Positions 32,927 to 44,434 of a DNA stretch of 64,000 nucleotides are shown one piece after another (positions within the stretch are counted from its first letter, which is position 1; every line of letters begins with the position of its first letter). This stretch comes from Dicaeum eximium (lineage: Eukaryota; Chordata; Aves; Passeriformes; Dicaeidae). The notes under the pieces were generated by a model. It did no database searches. It was not told the DNA's origin and was given only the letters and a program-made list of their open reading frames with translations. The stretch covers positions 662,318-726,317 of the forward strand of contig VWZP01010282.1 in assembly GCA_013396995.1 (NCBI GenBank), read 5' to 3'. The position numbers and the translations under genes are program-made.

Positions 32927-32935
32927 TATATATAT
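32927..32935 (+). promoter_or_regulatory. GCG: GCG TATA box
   Basis: TATATATAA lies about 107 nt before a good donor (ATAAG|GTAAGA at 33042/33043). This fits a short noncoding first exon starting around 32957-32965, as in other proglucagon genes, which also have TATA promoters. Confidence 0.75.
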
Positions 32936-32957
32936 AAGTCTGTGCAAAAGAGGCAGC

Positions 32958-33042
32958 TAGGCAGAGCTCAGGATCCTCAAGGCTCCTCAAGAGAGAGTAG
33001 CTCTTTCTGCACCTGCCACGTATCACTTCAAAGTATAATAAG
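32958..33042 (+). other. GCG: GCG exon 1, noncoding 5'UTR (start approximate)
   Basis: About 85 nt between the predicted start, roughly 30 nt after the TATA box, and the donor AATAAG|GTAAGATT. It has no ATG that continues in frame with proglucagon. The start is inferred and the donor is seen directly. Intron 1 (33043-36831, 3.8 kb) is AT-rich with no recognised repeat or exon. Confidence 0.7.
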
Positions 33043-36000
33043 GTAAGATTTATATGAACTACCAGTTATTTGTTTGAGAAAGCCGAGTGCATTGTGTGCA
33101 TTGTACTGCCCAAAGTTTGCAAAAGAGGTGCAGGTCTTTCAGCAAATTGGTGTTTTCTTCTGAGGTTGTACTCACTGATATTTGGAGTTAATGGAATCAT
33201 AATTTATGTATCAATTTCTTTTCATGTATTGATTACTTCAACAGAGAATGAGCTGAAAAAGAGAAGTGTTGCAGAATTAATTGAAAGAAGGAAGATTAAC
33301 CATGAGAACATGAAAGACAAGCATTGTAGTAAAAATCTCGTTTAGTATCTTCTGTAGAAATATTTAACTAATGTGAGTTTAAAATTATTCACTCCTTAAA
33401 GATACTGCCTAAATATGAATCAATGAGGATTAAGTTAGAAGCATGGAAAACAAATTCAGTGGGTTTATGTAGACACAGATTTAAAACTGTCCAAGACAGA
33501 TTGTCACTCTGTCACCCTGCAGACTGTCACTCCACTGCCCCACTTTTAGATTAGTTTGTCTCAAGCAACTATTATTTTAATATCACTGTAAGATCAGAAA
33601 AGGAAATTTTATAGCACAGATGTAAAACTAAAGCCTTTTAATAGTTATTGTGATTATTGTATAAAATTTAATTTAGTCTTTCATCCTACTATGGAATCCT
33701 TAGACTAGAACTGTTGGATTTTACAGAACTTTCCACAGGGCATTATAGCATGGTAGGTAAATTAGATGTAAAATACACCTACCTGAAAATGTTATTTATT
33801 TATTTCTAGAAATTGTTACTATTTACAGGCAGTTTCATGTTAATGGAAATATATTTTGTTCACTCATGCATGTTCATATGAAAATATTTCCTTTTTTACT
33901 GCTTTTTGTAATGTAACTTCACAATTTCTATTTTTAAACTGGAAATAGATGCAAATGTGACTTTTGAAAGATTTTTTTGAAAACTCAATGAAATTAAGCT
34001 AGTTAAAATTGTACATAGGCATAAAAAATCTATGACATCTATAATAGAATATAATAGAAGTGTCAGGTTGATCAAGGAAATAATATTCAAATAAATATCT
34101 GATCATGATTTGAGAGGTATATTTGTTACATATTTCTGGTGGTTCAAACGGAGTTGTCTTAATTTTTTAATTTTCAATCAGAAAGAAATTAAAATATTTT
34201 CATTAATCTAATATGCATAAGAATAAAAATTTTCTGTGTAATATTAGCTTTAGTTTGCCTGTGCCTTGACAATAGGTTTCCGTGGTTTTTAGCAGTATCT
34301 ACTGGTCACCTATATGATTTAGAGCAAATAAGACCTTTCTTCTGATTGATAAATTAATTGATTAGCCAGCATAAACTAAGAAAATACTATTTTTCTGATC
34401 ATCACCTTTTCTCTATAGAACATGTCTATATTACCAAGAATAAAATTACAATTTCTTCTTTTAAAACTGTATCCTATTTAACTTGTCAAGAACTGCTGTT
34501 GCTGGTTTGACTTACCAATAGCAAGTACTAAATGTTGAAAAAACAAAACTGATGCTAAGTTTTTTAAAGAACATATTTGACAGAAGGTTCATAGTTTTTG
34601 GAAAAGCTTATTTTATTAATAAGATTCTCGAAATGTTATAAATTTCAAAAATTTGAAATTGAAATTTATAAAATGTATACATTTATACGTATTTCTTTTT
34701 AATAATCTCACAATTTTGATTCTGAAAAATTTAGAAAGCAGCTGAAAAATGCATTTAATTTTAATCTTAATACTTAAGGAATAAAGTAGCCAGTGGGAGT
34801 TTTCACATCTGAAAGTTCTATAGGCCTGAGACATTAGAGTTAGAGATAAGATAAACTGAAATTAATGAATGTCTCTTTCCTGGCTACAGTGACTTTGAAT
34901 TACTTTTTAATGAATTTTATATTAAAAAAAAAAAGCTTTTGGTGTTGGATATTTCATTCCACCTCAGTGACTTGGGCTTGTGGCTAATTTGGATTGCAGT
35001 TTAATAAAGCTACAGACAGCTGTAAGCTAGGACTATTAAGAAGAGCAAATCTACTTAGGTATGCTGTAACAGCCAGACTTTATCTCGTGTCCAAGTCCAG
35101 GTTAACTCATTTACAACCATATCAGCTACCAGAGGGGTCAATCAAACCATTTTGAAATGACCACAACAGCGTCATTTCCCAAAGAACAGGCAGAGCTTTT
35201 GTTCCACTGCTAGAAGCCTATGAAATGTGAAATTATGCATTCCTTGAGATAAACATTGGATGTCAGTGTTGCACCACCAAATTACAGCTCCAAATGAAAC
35301 AGTGAAAACTGAGCTCAGTACTATAGTTAGGGTTTTAATAAGTGGTCATAAGACACGAGCACTGTGATATATGTTGGTATAGCAGGGTATATTCAAGTGA
35401 AGGGGTCAACTCTTCTACACCAGGACATTGCACAAAGCAGAAACGAGTCTACAGACACTGATGAAAAAATGAGTAATACTGGCAGTGCCTTCTGGTAGAG
35501 AGAGGGAAACTGACTCCATTGCTTAATAGTAAAATCCATCAGAAAATATCATAGCTACACATTTATTTTCCTGAGTTTGATCAATATTTGATTAATATTT
35601 TTATTGCCTCGAGTATTTTGATACTGATACTGAGGTATTCTAGTAAAATATTCATATTATTCAGTAAGATTCTCTTAAAAATCAGGCCTCACAAAGTAAC
35701 AGTCCAATAGATTCTTCCTAACCATTGGTAAAATGCCTGCCAACAGTCAAGCTTTGCATCTCCAACTACAAGTTATTTTAAAACAGATGGAAGAAATTGA
35801 CTTTTAAAAAATCTGCTATGAAGGGGCAGACTACTGGGGCAGAGTAGAAATCCTACAGCAGTAAGATTTTTCATGCAGGAGATTACCTTTTCAGAGGAGT
35901 TCCTATAGCCCTCTCATTTGCACTGCTCAGTGCAGAGCCAAGTCTCAATCTCAAAATAGAGTGATCTGCACCTTTGCTACACAACATTCCCTCATAATTT

Positions 36001-36831
36001 TCTAAAACTTACTCCAGCCCATAGTATATTTAAATTCAGCCCATTGTGACAAGGCATTACAATAGAGAAGATACATATTTTCACTCAGACTGCCTTATTT
36101 TATAAATCAGTAAGCAGTAAGTAAATCAGCTTCAGTGATAAGTTCCTGTAGTGGAGCCACAGGAGTAGGGTACAGATTACATTTAGTGGGGAGGGTGTTT
36201 TGTGACTGAGATTTACTTTGCTACTACTTTTGCTTCAAGGCACTCATGTGTCCTATCTCCCTTTGTTTTTCAGACTATCATAAACCTCCATAGGAAACTG
36301 CCGTGGATGGCAGCAGTGCTTTTCCAAATACACAAGTATCAGCCCAAGTAGATGATGAAATTATTTGCAGTGACGTTCTGCTGATGTGAACTCATTGCAA
36401 CTTCTGTGAGAAAGATGGATGGGGAGCTGACAGTATTCTTGACAAAGATTTGCTTTGTTTTTTCTCTAGCAAACAGTAGAATAGAACAGTATTACAGATC
36501 TAGTGCTTGCCATCAGCAGAACACAGAGAAAAGGAGAGAACACACCTTTATCCTCACATTGCAAAAGACAGTGAGGATGCAGTTGCTCTCAGCTCTCCCG
36601 GCATTCTAGAATACAGGCTGGAGCTGAAAGCCTGGAACAGAGACTACATCTTTTGAATGCCTACCCAAGGCCCTAAAACGTCATCCACAAGACATGAAAC
36701 CCATTCTAGAAGGCTCTTTATATTTATCTTCACATTTAGATCAGCACTAAGAATGTCTCTTTTCAGTGTAATTGATTCAGACATATGTAAACATAACATT
36801 TTTCTTTGTTGCTTTATTTCTGTTTTGACAG

Positions 36832-36932
36832 GCAATGAAAATGAAAAGCATTTATTTTGTTGCTGGTCTCCTTTTAATGATAATTCAAGGCAGCTGGCAA
36901 AATCCTCTTCAGGATACAGAGGAGAAATCAAG
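36832..36932 (+). CDS. GCG: GCG exon 2: signal peptide
   Basis: Acceptor ATTTCTGTTTTGACAG. ATG at 36835, three bases into the exon. It encodes MKMKSIYFVAGLLLMIIQGS and then WQNPLQDTEEKS. Donor TCAAG|GTAAAT. The protein from Trp on is the start of glicentin-related peptide. Confidence 0.96.
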
Positions 36933-39900
36933 GTAAATTCTTTAGACCAAACTTTTACAAATACTTGGCCTGAATACTTTAAAGAAAACAAATACTTTGT
37001 TTTCTTACACTTTGAAGCCAAATATACTATGATTTAAGGACAGCTTTACTCAGTGCTTGATGTACCATTGAAATTGATAGGGTTTTTAATATTGCAAAGC
37101 TTAGCAAAGAAATTTGGGGTATTAAAACAATAGCTACCTTATTTATCCAAGAAGACTCTGTAATTCTGCAGTGTCCAATCTACTATACAGATTCCTTTTA
37201 CCAGACAGCTACTGTGGGAGTAAAAATAGTATTATTACAAGAAAAATCAATGCACCTGTAGACTGTAACACAACCACTGCTGATTAACAAGGTCTAAACT
37301 TTTCACAGATCATTCAAAGCTTCCCATACTGAGCCAATAGAGGAATCCAGACAGCTGAATGAAGTGAAACGTCACTCACAAGGCACATTCACCAGTGATT
37401 ACACCAAGTACCTGGACACCAGACGAGCTCAGGACTTTGTGCAATGGTTAATGAACACTAAAAGAAACGGGTAAGCATTTTGGTCACATTGATACAGATC
37501 TCCACACACAGAGACAGCCAAGAATCTAGCCAATTCAGCTTCTTGGTATCAGCCTCCCATCCCAGACCACGGATAAACCTCAAATAAGTAAAATACTTGA
37601 GAAAAATTTATATATAGAATCATAGAATCATGTACGTTGGAAAGGACCTCTAAGATCAAGTCCACCCATTAACAGAATATTAATATATTATTAGAAATGA
37701 GAAACATGCAAAATCAGTCAAAAGGATTTGGCTAAATCAAAGTGCAGTATCTGTTATGCCACCTAAAAAGACTATCTCAGCCTCTTTGAGGCAGATTTTC
37801 TCAGTGAACCAATTAAGTTCAATATGAATATGATATATAAATATAATGTACAATTCTGGACCATTAGGCCTTAACAAAACTCTCCTATCTATGGATACTC
37901 TAATCCTGATATTTCATTTGTGAAAAGCAGCTGAAGTGTAAATTTTGTTGTCCCCTGGATAATTTACCAGTATCAGCACTATAAGCTGGCATGTTTTCTT
38001 CACATATACTTCAATTAAACTCAAGCTAGAAAGCTGAGAGCAAGAATAATGTACAAGTGTGTCAGTCTTGTGTTCTAGAGAAAATGTGTCCAAAAAGAAT
38101 CCAAAAATCTATTATATTAATGCTTTTAAATCTCTGTGGAAGTCTTTAAAGTAGAGAGTAACAATTTCTACACATTGTACTAATTAAAATTCATGTTTTT
38201 GAAATATAATGAATATAATATTCATCTTTTAGTCATGGGTATTTACCATTATATTTAAATAATAACCAATAAAGCTTGTGCAGACTCTGCAATGTACTGG
38301 TTATAATGGTCTAATGATTGTGCAATTTCACTGCAGCCAACAAGCACAGGAGGACAAAGAAAATGACAAAGTCCCTGACCAGCTTTCAAGGTATTCTATT
38401 TGTCACAACTTGTTATTTGAAACCAGTTTGAGTTCATTTTCAGTCAAACAAAAAAGAGAACAACTAGTACTCTTTGAAATGTTACCACAATCAAAGAAAT
38501 ATCAATCAAATACATTATTTCACACCTGCTTTTTACAAGGAAATAGGATATGTCTCTATGTTATATATTCCTGTACCTGTGTTCTATAGCTATATGCAGT
38601 GGATGCAAGGAATGCAACAGGATGAGAATGTGTTATAAGAAAGCACACTTCAAGTAGTCAAGGAGAGTAGAGAATAACAGAAAATCTTGGTATAGAGAAA
38701 GGCTGAAGAAAAAAAACAAACCAAAATCAAACACATTATGTTGAAAAATAAAAAAAACAGTGAGAAGGTTAGTAAAAGGAAGATGGCCAGGAAAATTTAG
38801 AGAAAGCAGATGAAACATGATGCAATGTTCAGGCCTCAGCACTCAGCCCCATGTTACAGAAACCACTTATTACAGAAGGGAGAACACAAGACCTGGTGGA
38901 GGCCAGAATTCTGCTTCTTGACTGTTTTTGTGAAAGGGTTAGAGAGATTTGAAATTTTAAACAAATAAAGGAGCAATTGAGTAAGTGGTTTTGCAAAACA
39001 GATTTAAATACATATATTAATTCTTTCTCCTGTCAGAAAATCCAAGAAGAATAGCCCAGATCACAAAGATCCTTACGTTCACACTGTCAATATTAATAAC
39101 AAATATGCAATAATGTTTCTGCTTCATTGAAACAGCATAGCTCAAAAAAAATTAACATTTCATTAAAAATGTTCCAAACAACTCTAGTTAGCATGCTGAT
39201 GAAAAGTGCAGATGGCACTAAATTAGGAGGAATGGTGACATCCCAAGAAGAAAAAATAATAGAAAGAGCTAGATTTGGGCAGAAATTAGCAAATTCTGAA
39301 ACATAAATGCTAGGGAATTTACTAATGGAAAATATTCCATAACATGTCTACTTATGAGTGCAGTTTGCCTTCCCAAGAGCCACTGTAATATAATTTTGTG
39401 TTATATCAAAGAAAGAACCACAATGAGGTGTAGGGAGGGAGAAGATAATGTCTTTAATAAGATGGAGTTGATCAGGCTTGAAAGTTTTCCAAGATTATGA
39501 CTTGGTCAGAGTGATGATTTAAAAGGTGTTCATAAAATAACTCAAAACGTAAATTTGAAAGGAATTAAGTCTGAATAGTTTGGCTCAGAATAATGAAGGT
39601 GAAAGTAGGGGGCGGTTCATTTAACAAAGGGGAACAAGAAGCAAGTCTGTATAATATAATACAGTTTCTAGCTCATATTTAATTAGTCTAGACCACTCCA
39701 ATACAGCTGTAATTGCTTTCCACACCTGAAGTGAGCTGTTCAGAACTAGTTCAGGAATCTCTGCCAAAACTGTATTGCATAGTACAGGCAATACCTTCAG
39801 AACTGAAACCTAACAAGAAAAATTATGTCAAGATCAATTTGAGGTGCAAAAAGAACCCCTCTCACCTATAGAAATGCTAGTCTGGCAAGTGGGAAATTTA

Positions 39901-42900
39901 AATCTTAACAATCTTTATTTAACAATAAAGATTGTTAAAAAATCAAATTCTGACGCAGTCTGCTCCTGTGGTCCTGCTCTTCTTTCAGCAATGCCATCTC
40001 CAAGCGCCATGCTGAGTTTGAGAGACATGCTGAGGGCACCTACACCAGTGACATCACCTCTTACTTGGAAGGTCAGGCTGCCAAAGAGTTCATCGCTTGG
40101 TTAGTGAATGGACGAGGAAGAAGAGAGTAAGAATCCATCCATTCCTATTACTAAATTTTGCCTAGCATTTTGGGTTAGAAATCATGTCTGATGAAACTTT
40201 GATGTGTTTTTGATCATTGCTGCTGTACTTCATGTCTTTCTTTTGTATTATAAGATATTCTGTTTGTGATTTACTTCCACTTTACGTTACTAAGTTCAAA
40301 TACAGATCAACACCTGTTCAGTATGCTGTTACACTCTGAAGGGTTAAGTTTTATTTAAGGTCAACACATCTAAAACTGAACTAGATCTTCTTCCTCTAAC
40401 TACCACCTTTCCCCTTTGCATAACATTACTTACAGTCTCCTTAACTATCATTGAGATTATTCAAGTCAGCATAACCTTAAATTTCCTTCTCTTTTTCTCC
40501 TTTTACAGTCCGTCTTTTCCTCTGCAATATTTCCAAGATTAAATTTTTACCAGTGTCATCAGGTGTACTCTGTGTGCTGATGATCATTCCCAGCAGTAAC
40601 TAATAACTTCTTTTCCTCTTCCCATGCTTCTCAGAGTCTCCCTGAGCTGCTGCTGCCATAACAACTATCATTTGCTATAACTTATCCTTTTTAAGATGCC
40701 TCTGATTCTTTTGCTATGGTTTGCGGTTCCCTGGACAAATGCTCCACTAGTGGTTTTGCCTACCTATGATTTCTTTCATTCTTGTCTTGTTCTCCACATA
40801 CTCATTGCAGATTTCTCTGTCCTATCCACTTCATGTACTCCCTCATGACTTTACATCTTTTGTCATGATGGCCTTACACTTAGACTGGCATTGCCTTCAG
40901 TCTCCTGCAGGCATCTTCTGCTCATGTATTTCCAACTTGCATGGTTAGGAGCTACACCATCCAGCTGCCACCTTTTAACTGTTCTGTACTTATTTGTGCC
41001 TTTAGACTGTAAGCTCTTTGGGGCAGGGATTTCAGTTCATCCTCTGATTAAATATTCTACCAGCTGTAAAGTATTATGTAAGTCTCTCTCTTTACATAAA
41101 AATATTAATAATAAATAATAATAAAATACAATCTGTAAGACAAGATTGTGTGTTGTAGTTAAGGAAGACTAAATAGGTAAAAGTAAGTTTTGTAAATATT
41201 GACAATTTCCTGAAAAAAAAACAGTTAAATAAATTAGGTCAGCTATGCAGAGAAGGGGAAAGCTTGTTCCCCTTCCTAGTTATGTTCAGACTTCCACTTG
41301 TTTTTCTGTCATGCTTTATTTTCATGAGCAGAAATAGGGTATTTCTGTATCCATTTGAGAGAAATACAACCTCAACTGAACTTAGAAACCTAGATGGGCA
41401 ATTAATTGTAGACAACCCTTCTGATTTCCAATATTTAGTACTATTTGTGGTTGAACTTGTATATAGCTTCCCTTGAAATGAACTGTCATTGGATCCAGGG
41501 CCCAGGGTGCTTCAGCATCAGCCCACCTTAATGAAATCCATCAAAATCTTCCTATATTTGATGGCATGAAACAAGAGAGGAAAGTTTTCTAAATCAAAAT
41601 CTGGTTTCGACAAACTGGCTTTCCAGCAGTCAAAAAAGAATAGAACAAGAATCAGGATCTGATTCCAAGAATAAAATGTAGCATGCTATGATTTTACATC
41701 AAACAAGCACATAGCTTTTATATAGGTGCTTTAAGTGAGCTATTCAAGCACCCTTCCACAAAAAAAAAAATTGTTGCTCTTAATAATTCTTATTAAGAAT
41801 GAGAGTTCTTATGAAATACAATTTTAAGTAAATAAATAGGCCTTATGTCCAAATAAACTATAAAAAAGTATGAAAATTTGACTGTAATGTTTTAGTAGTG
41901 GTATTTCTTAAATAACAATTCCTAGTAAATGCCTAATCTACATGGCATAGACATTGCAGACTGAGATATGTTTTTCTATGTATGGTTTTTCCAAAACTGC
42001 TAGAGAGGAGTTTAGGCTCTCTGGAAGGAACACCTGTTCTGTTTATTTCATTATCTTCTGTTTTGAAAATAATGCCTCAAAAGATGTTCTGACATGTGCC
42101 GTGCTACGCTGAGCCGTAACACCAGACTCAACCCTTAACTCCTTAAAATCACAGGGAATGTGCAGTCTATTAGAGCCCTGTGATAAGGCCCTTTAAAATG
42201 GTTTGCTTGTTTTGATCTGCACAGTGTTGATAATTTCTTACCTTTTAAGTTTCCCAGAAAAAGCTCTTCTGGCTGAAGAATTGGGTCGAAGACATGCAGA
42301 TGGCACTTTCACCAGTGATATCAACAAAGTCCTTGATGACATGGCTGCCAAAGAGTTCCTAAAATGGCTAATTAACACAAAAGTTACCCAAAGGTGCCTG
42401 AATTTTATACTATTCTTAATATACTGATGTTTAAAATGTGTTCGTCACACCTGGGGAAAATATTATGAATTTTTCTCTTAGCTATTGATATTTCTGTAGT
42501 ATGTTGCAAACTTTGTTACAGTCAGATTAAGAAGGATAAGACACTAAATGGAACTCATTCTAAATATTATTTTAATTTTTATCAATGGTGAACCTCTCTA
42601 ATAATTTCCTATTTAACTTGAAAGTAGTTTTGCCACTGAATGTTACCAGAAGTAAGGTCATATTAAATTACTGAAAAATAAAACTTTGCTTAGCATGGAC
42701 ATTATAAAATCAGAAATATGTATTGGTAAAATTACACCAAACTGATTATTCTTTAAAGACTGTGATATAAAACACTGCCTTAATCTGTGGCTTGTCATTA
42801 GGGAACAGTGCTGTAATCTGAGTTCCTGAGAGATGACTGTTTAGGAACCCTGCTTTAGTTTGCCTGAATGTAGGCAAAGCAGCATTTTCTAAATGAGCAC

Positions 42901-43416
42901 TGCAAACAGGTTAATATTTGGGAATTATTTGTTAAAATTAACAAAGCATTTAAAAAATAATTAAATGCCAACTCAAAACACATGTAAGCGGCCAGATTCT
43001 TTAAAATGTTGGATATCCCCTTTGCATTATTGAAGCACCCAAAAAGACTAGTTGATTTTGGAACTCTGAAACAAATATTGTCTCAAAAAATTTAGAAGGT
43101 GTATTAAAATACATTTTTTTATTACAGTTTTTTATTTTTATGTTTGTAGGTCAGCATTGAAACAAACAATTTAGGAAAAGAATCTATTAGAAACTACTAA
43201 AATGCTTTTCCTTTAGGAATAATTGTTTTCAATCTGTTATTAGAGAGAGGTATCGAGAGGTCTGTGAAACTAACATCTGTTCACTCTTAAACAGAAAAAA
43301 TATGTTCCACACATATTTCATAAATCTTGGGAGACTTAGAATATTTCCTAATTGCTGCTGCTTTCTTTCTCTTTTTTTTTTTTCCTCCCAGAGACCTTTT
43401 GGAAGAATACCAGTAA
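36835..43416 (+). CDS. GCG: Proglucagon, complete coding region in six exons
   Basis: Precursor of glucagon, GLP-1 and GLP-2, cut by prohormone convertases in pancreatic A cells and gut L cells. CDS exons 36835-36932, 37309-37470, 38337-38390, 39989-40126, 42250-42393 and 43392-43416 join to 206 codons plus stop, the length of the long chicken precursor. Signal peptide at residues 1-21 or so (hydrophobic FVAGLLLMIIQG). Glucagon is 55-83 between Lys-Arg pairs, GLP-1 is 112-150 with active His118 and an Arg-Gly-Arg-Arg amidation and cleavage end, and GLP-2 is 166-198 after GRR. The start at 36835 gives MKMKSIYF as in chicken. The ATG at 36841 matches the mammalian start and could also be used. 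Each hormone has its own exon. DPP4, which inactivates GLP-1, begins about 5 kb downstream. Confidence 0.98.
37309..37470 (+). CDS. GCG: GCG exon 3: glucagon
   Basis: 162 nt, acceptor AACTTTTCACAG, donor AAACGG|GTAAGC. It encodes the rest of the N-terminal peptide, KR, the 29-residue glucagon (HSQGTFTSDYTKYLDTRRAQ then DFVQWLMNT) and KRN. Thr is at glucagon positions 11 and 16, where mammals have Ser, and Asn is at 28 as in mammals (chicken has Ser). Confidence 0.98.
37615..37678 (-). mobile_element. CR1 LINE, extreme 3' end
   Basis: About 60 nt starting TAGAATCATAGAATCATG and GTTGGAAAGGACCTCTAAGA, the antisense of the CR1 3' tail with its ATTCTATG repeats. It lies in the GCG intron just after the glucagon exon. 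Confidence 0.85.
38337..38390 (+). CDS. GCG: GCG exon 4: spacer (IP-1)
   Basis: 54 nt, acceptor TTTCACTGCAG, donor TTTCAAG|GTATTC. It encodes QQAQEDKENDKVPDQLS, the acidic intervening peptide between glucagon and GLP-1. Together with glucagon it contributes to oxyntomodulin in gut processing. It is one residue different from chicken QQGQEDKEN at its start, as I recall that sequence. Confidence 0.95.
39180..39640 (+). mobile_element. Degenerate ancient CR1 fragment
   Basis: In the GCG intron before the GLP-1 exon, GCAGATGGCACTAAATTAGG and AGGAATGGTGACAT resemble the CR1 RT segment 'ADDTKLGG', and TTTGGCTCAGAATAATGAAG with AGATAATGTCTTTAATAAG resembles the C-terminal part of older reptilian CR1 copies. 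It is on the sense strand and strongly decayed. Confidence 0.5.
39989..40126 (+). CDS. GCG: GCG exon 5: GLP-1, with stop codon inside its donor
   Basis: 138 nt, acceptor CTGCTCTTCTTTCAG. It encodes NAISKR, HAEFER and active GLP-1 (HAEGTYTSDITSYLEGQAAK, EFIAWLVNGRGRR). The donor AGA-AGA-GA|GTAAGA is constructed so that non-splicing reads GAG then TAA (40128-40130). The spliced form continues as Asp-Phe-Pro of the GLP-2 exon. The unspliced form ends after 151 residues, the size of the short chicken precursor lacking GLP-2. Confidence 0.97.
40990..41130 (+). repeat. L2-like ancient repeat tail carrying poly(A) signals
   Basis: TTTAGACTGTAAGCTCTTTG and GGGCAGGGA are the hallmark 3' words of L2-type and related amniote repeats. 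About 80 nt on, an ATA-rich tail (AATAATAAATAATAATAAAA) closes the element. The preceding 300-400 nt of C/T-rich sequence may be its older body. AATAAA occurs at 41110-41115 and 41120-41125. Confidence 0.6.
41110..41125 (+). terminator. GCG: Candidate intronic poly(A) signals for the short GCG mRNA
   Basis: Two AATAAA hexamers about 1 kb beyond the readthrough stop at 40128-40130, followed by a T/G-rich stretch (TTGTGTGTTGTAG near 41147). They would end an mRNA that retains intron 5. That this site is used is inference. Confidence 0.4.
42250..42393 (+). CDS. GCG: GCG exon 6: GLP-2
   Basis: 144 nt. It encodes DFPEKALLAEELGRR, GLP-2 (HADGTFTSDINKVLDDMAAK, EFLKWLINTKVTQ) and R. The acceptor TTACCTTTTAAG is weak: a short pyrimidine tract broken by purines, and AAG rather than CAG. 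The donor CAAAG|GTGCCT is also weak. Both fit an exon that is left out in part of the transcripts. Confidence 0.96.
43392..43416 (+). CDS. GCG: GCG exon 7: last seven codons and stop
   Basis: After a long T-rich tract and TTTCCTCCCAG the exon reads in frame DLLEEYQ then TAA at 43414-43416 (chicken DLLGEYQ). The 3'UTR follows. Confidence 0.95.
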
Positions 43417-43890
43417 AAATGAAGAATAAAATGGGATAAATTAAGATCTCCATTTCATCAACTGCCAGTTATTAAGAGATTCTGAAATCTGTATTCTGTC
43501 ATTTACATTTGTTGTAACAAAGCTATGTCACCTTGCATGCCAGGAAATAATTGTACTATAGTTTAGTGTTGCCAAAGGTTTATATATGGAAAACCTGTTG
43601 TCCAAGGGATGGTTTTCTTACAGCTTTAAGACTGTGACAGTTCAATAACTTCATTTTCCATTTATTAGGACAAAAGTAACTCCATTTATATTTAAGGATA
43701 AAATTATTTTTCTAAAAAATTTACTTCTACACACAAATTATTCAATTAGCAATTATATGTGTTATTCATAAGGGGCTGGCAGCTGCAAATGCCTGAGAAG
43801 TGAATATCCCTCTTAAAACCTTTGTTATAAAAAGGCTAAGCTTTAAGGGTATTAAATGATAGCCTTAAATAAATTTTTTTCAAGCTTCTT
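43417..43890 (+). promoter_or_regulatory. GCG: GCG 3'UTR, poly(A) signal at 43868
   Basis: An AATAAA eight bases after the stop is too close to serve for a normal 3'UTR. The next canonical signal at 43868-43873 (TTAAATAAATTTTTTTCAAG, with T-rich DNA after it) gives about 470 nt of 3'UTR. A further signal at 44499-44504 is possible. Confidence 0.55.
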
Positions 43891-44434
43891 TTCTGTTGAC
43901 TTCTCATGTGTATATGCCATGTTCCTCTTTGCAGTCCATTTCATTTTATTCTAATATTTTAGTGTCACTGAGATCTTAGAAGTGGTTTGTTTGGAATGAT
44001 AAAACAAACTCAGCACTGTTTTGTCACGTTTTCTCTGCAATGATTCCCAGAAAAGAGCTGTGTGAACGCTGAACTATCTTTAGGTGAAAATTAAATCATG
44101 TAAGATGAAGTTAGAGGGGGAAACATGACTGAAGCGACAATTATTCTTCATTAGCATAAATTCTGGCTCAGAATAGGAGGACAGTTTTGAAAATTGTTAA
44201 GTGTAATATACTCCGTAAGTGTGGAAACTGCCCCGGAACTTCATGTTTTATGGGATTGCCAATCAAACCAATGCCCTCTCATCTGTGTAATATTCCTTCC
44301 TTCCTTCTTCCTCTGAGGATCATTTTTATGTGCTGCCACCTCCTATTTCCAATAACTACCCAAAGCCCCTTTTCTCCCATGCCTATTTTAGCAATATACC
44401 AGGGATCTATATTAAAATGTCCTAAAGGGCAAGT

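Noticed and set aside
43424..43429. AATAAA just after the GCG stop codon
   Set aside because: It is about 8 nt from the stop, too close for an ordinary 3'UTR. The signal at 43868 is preferred.
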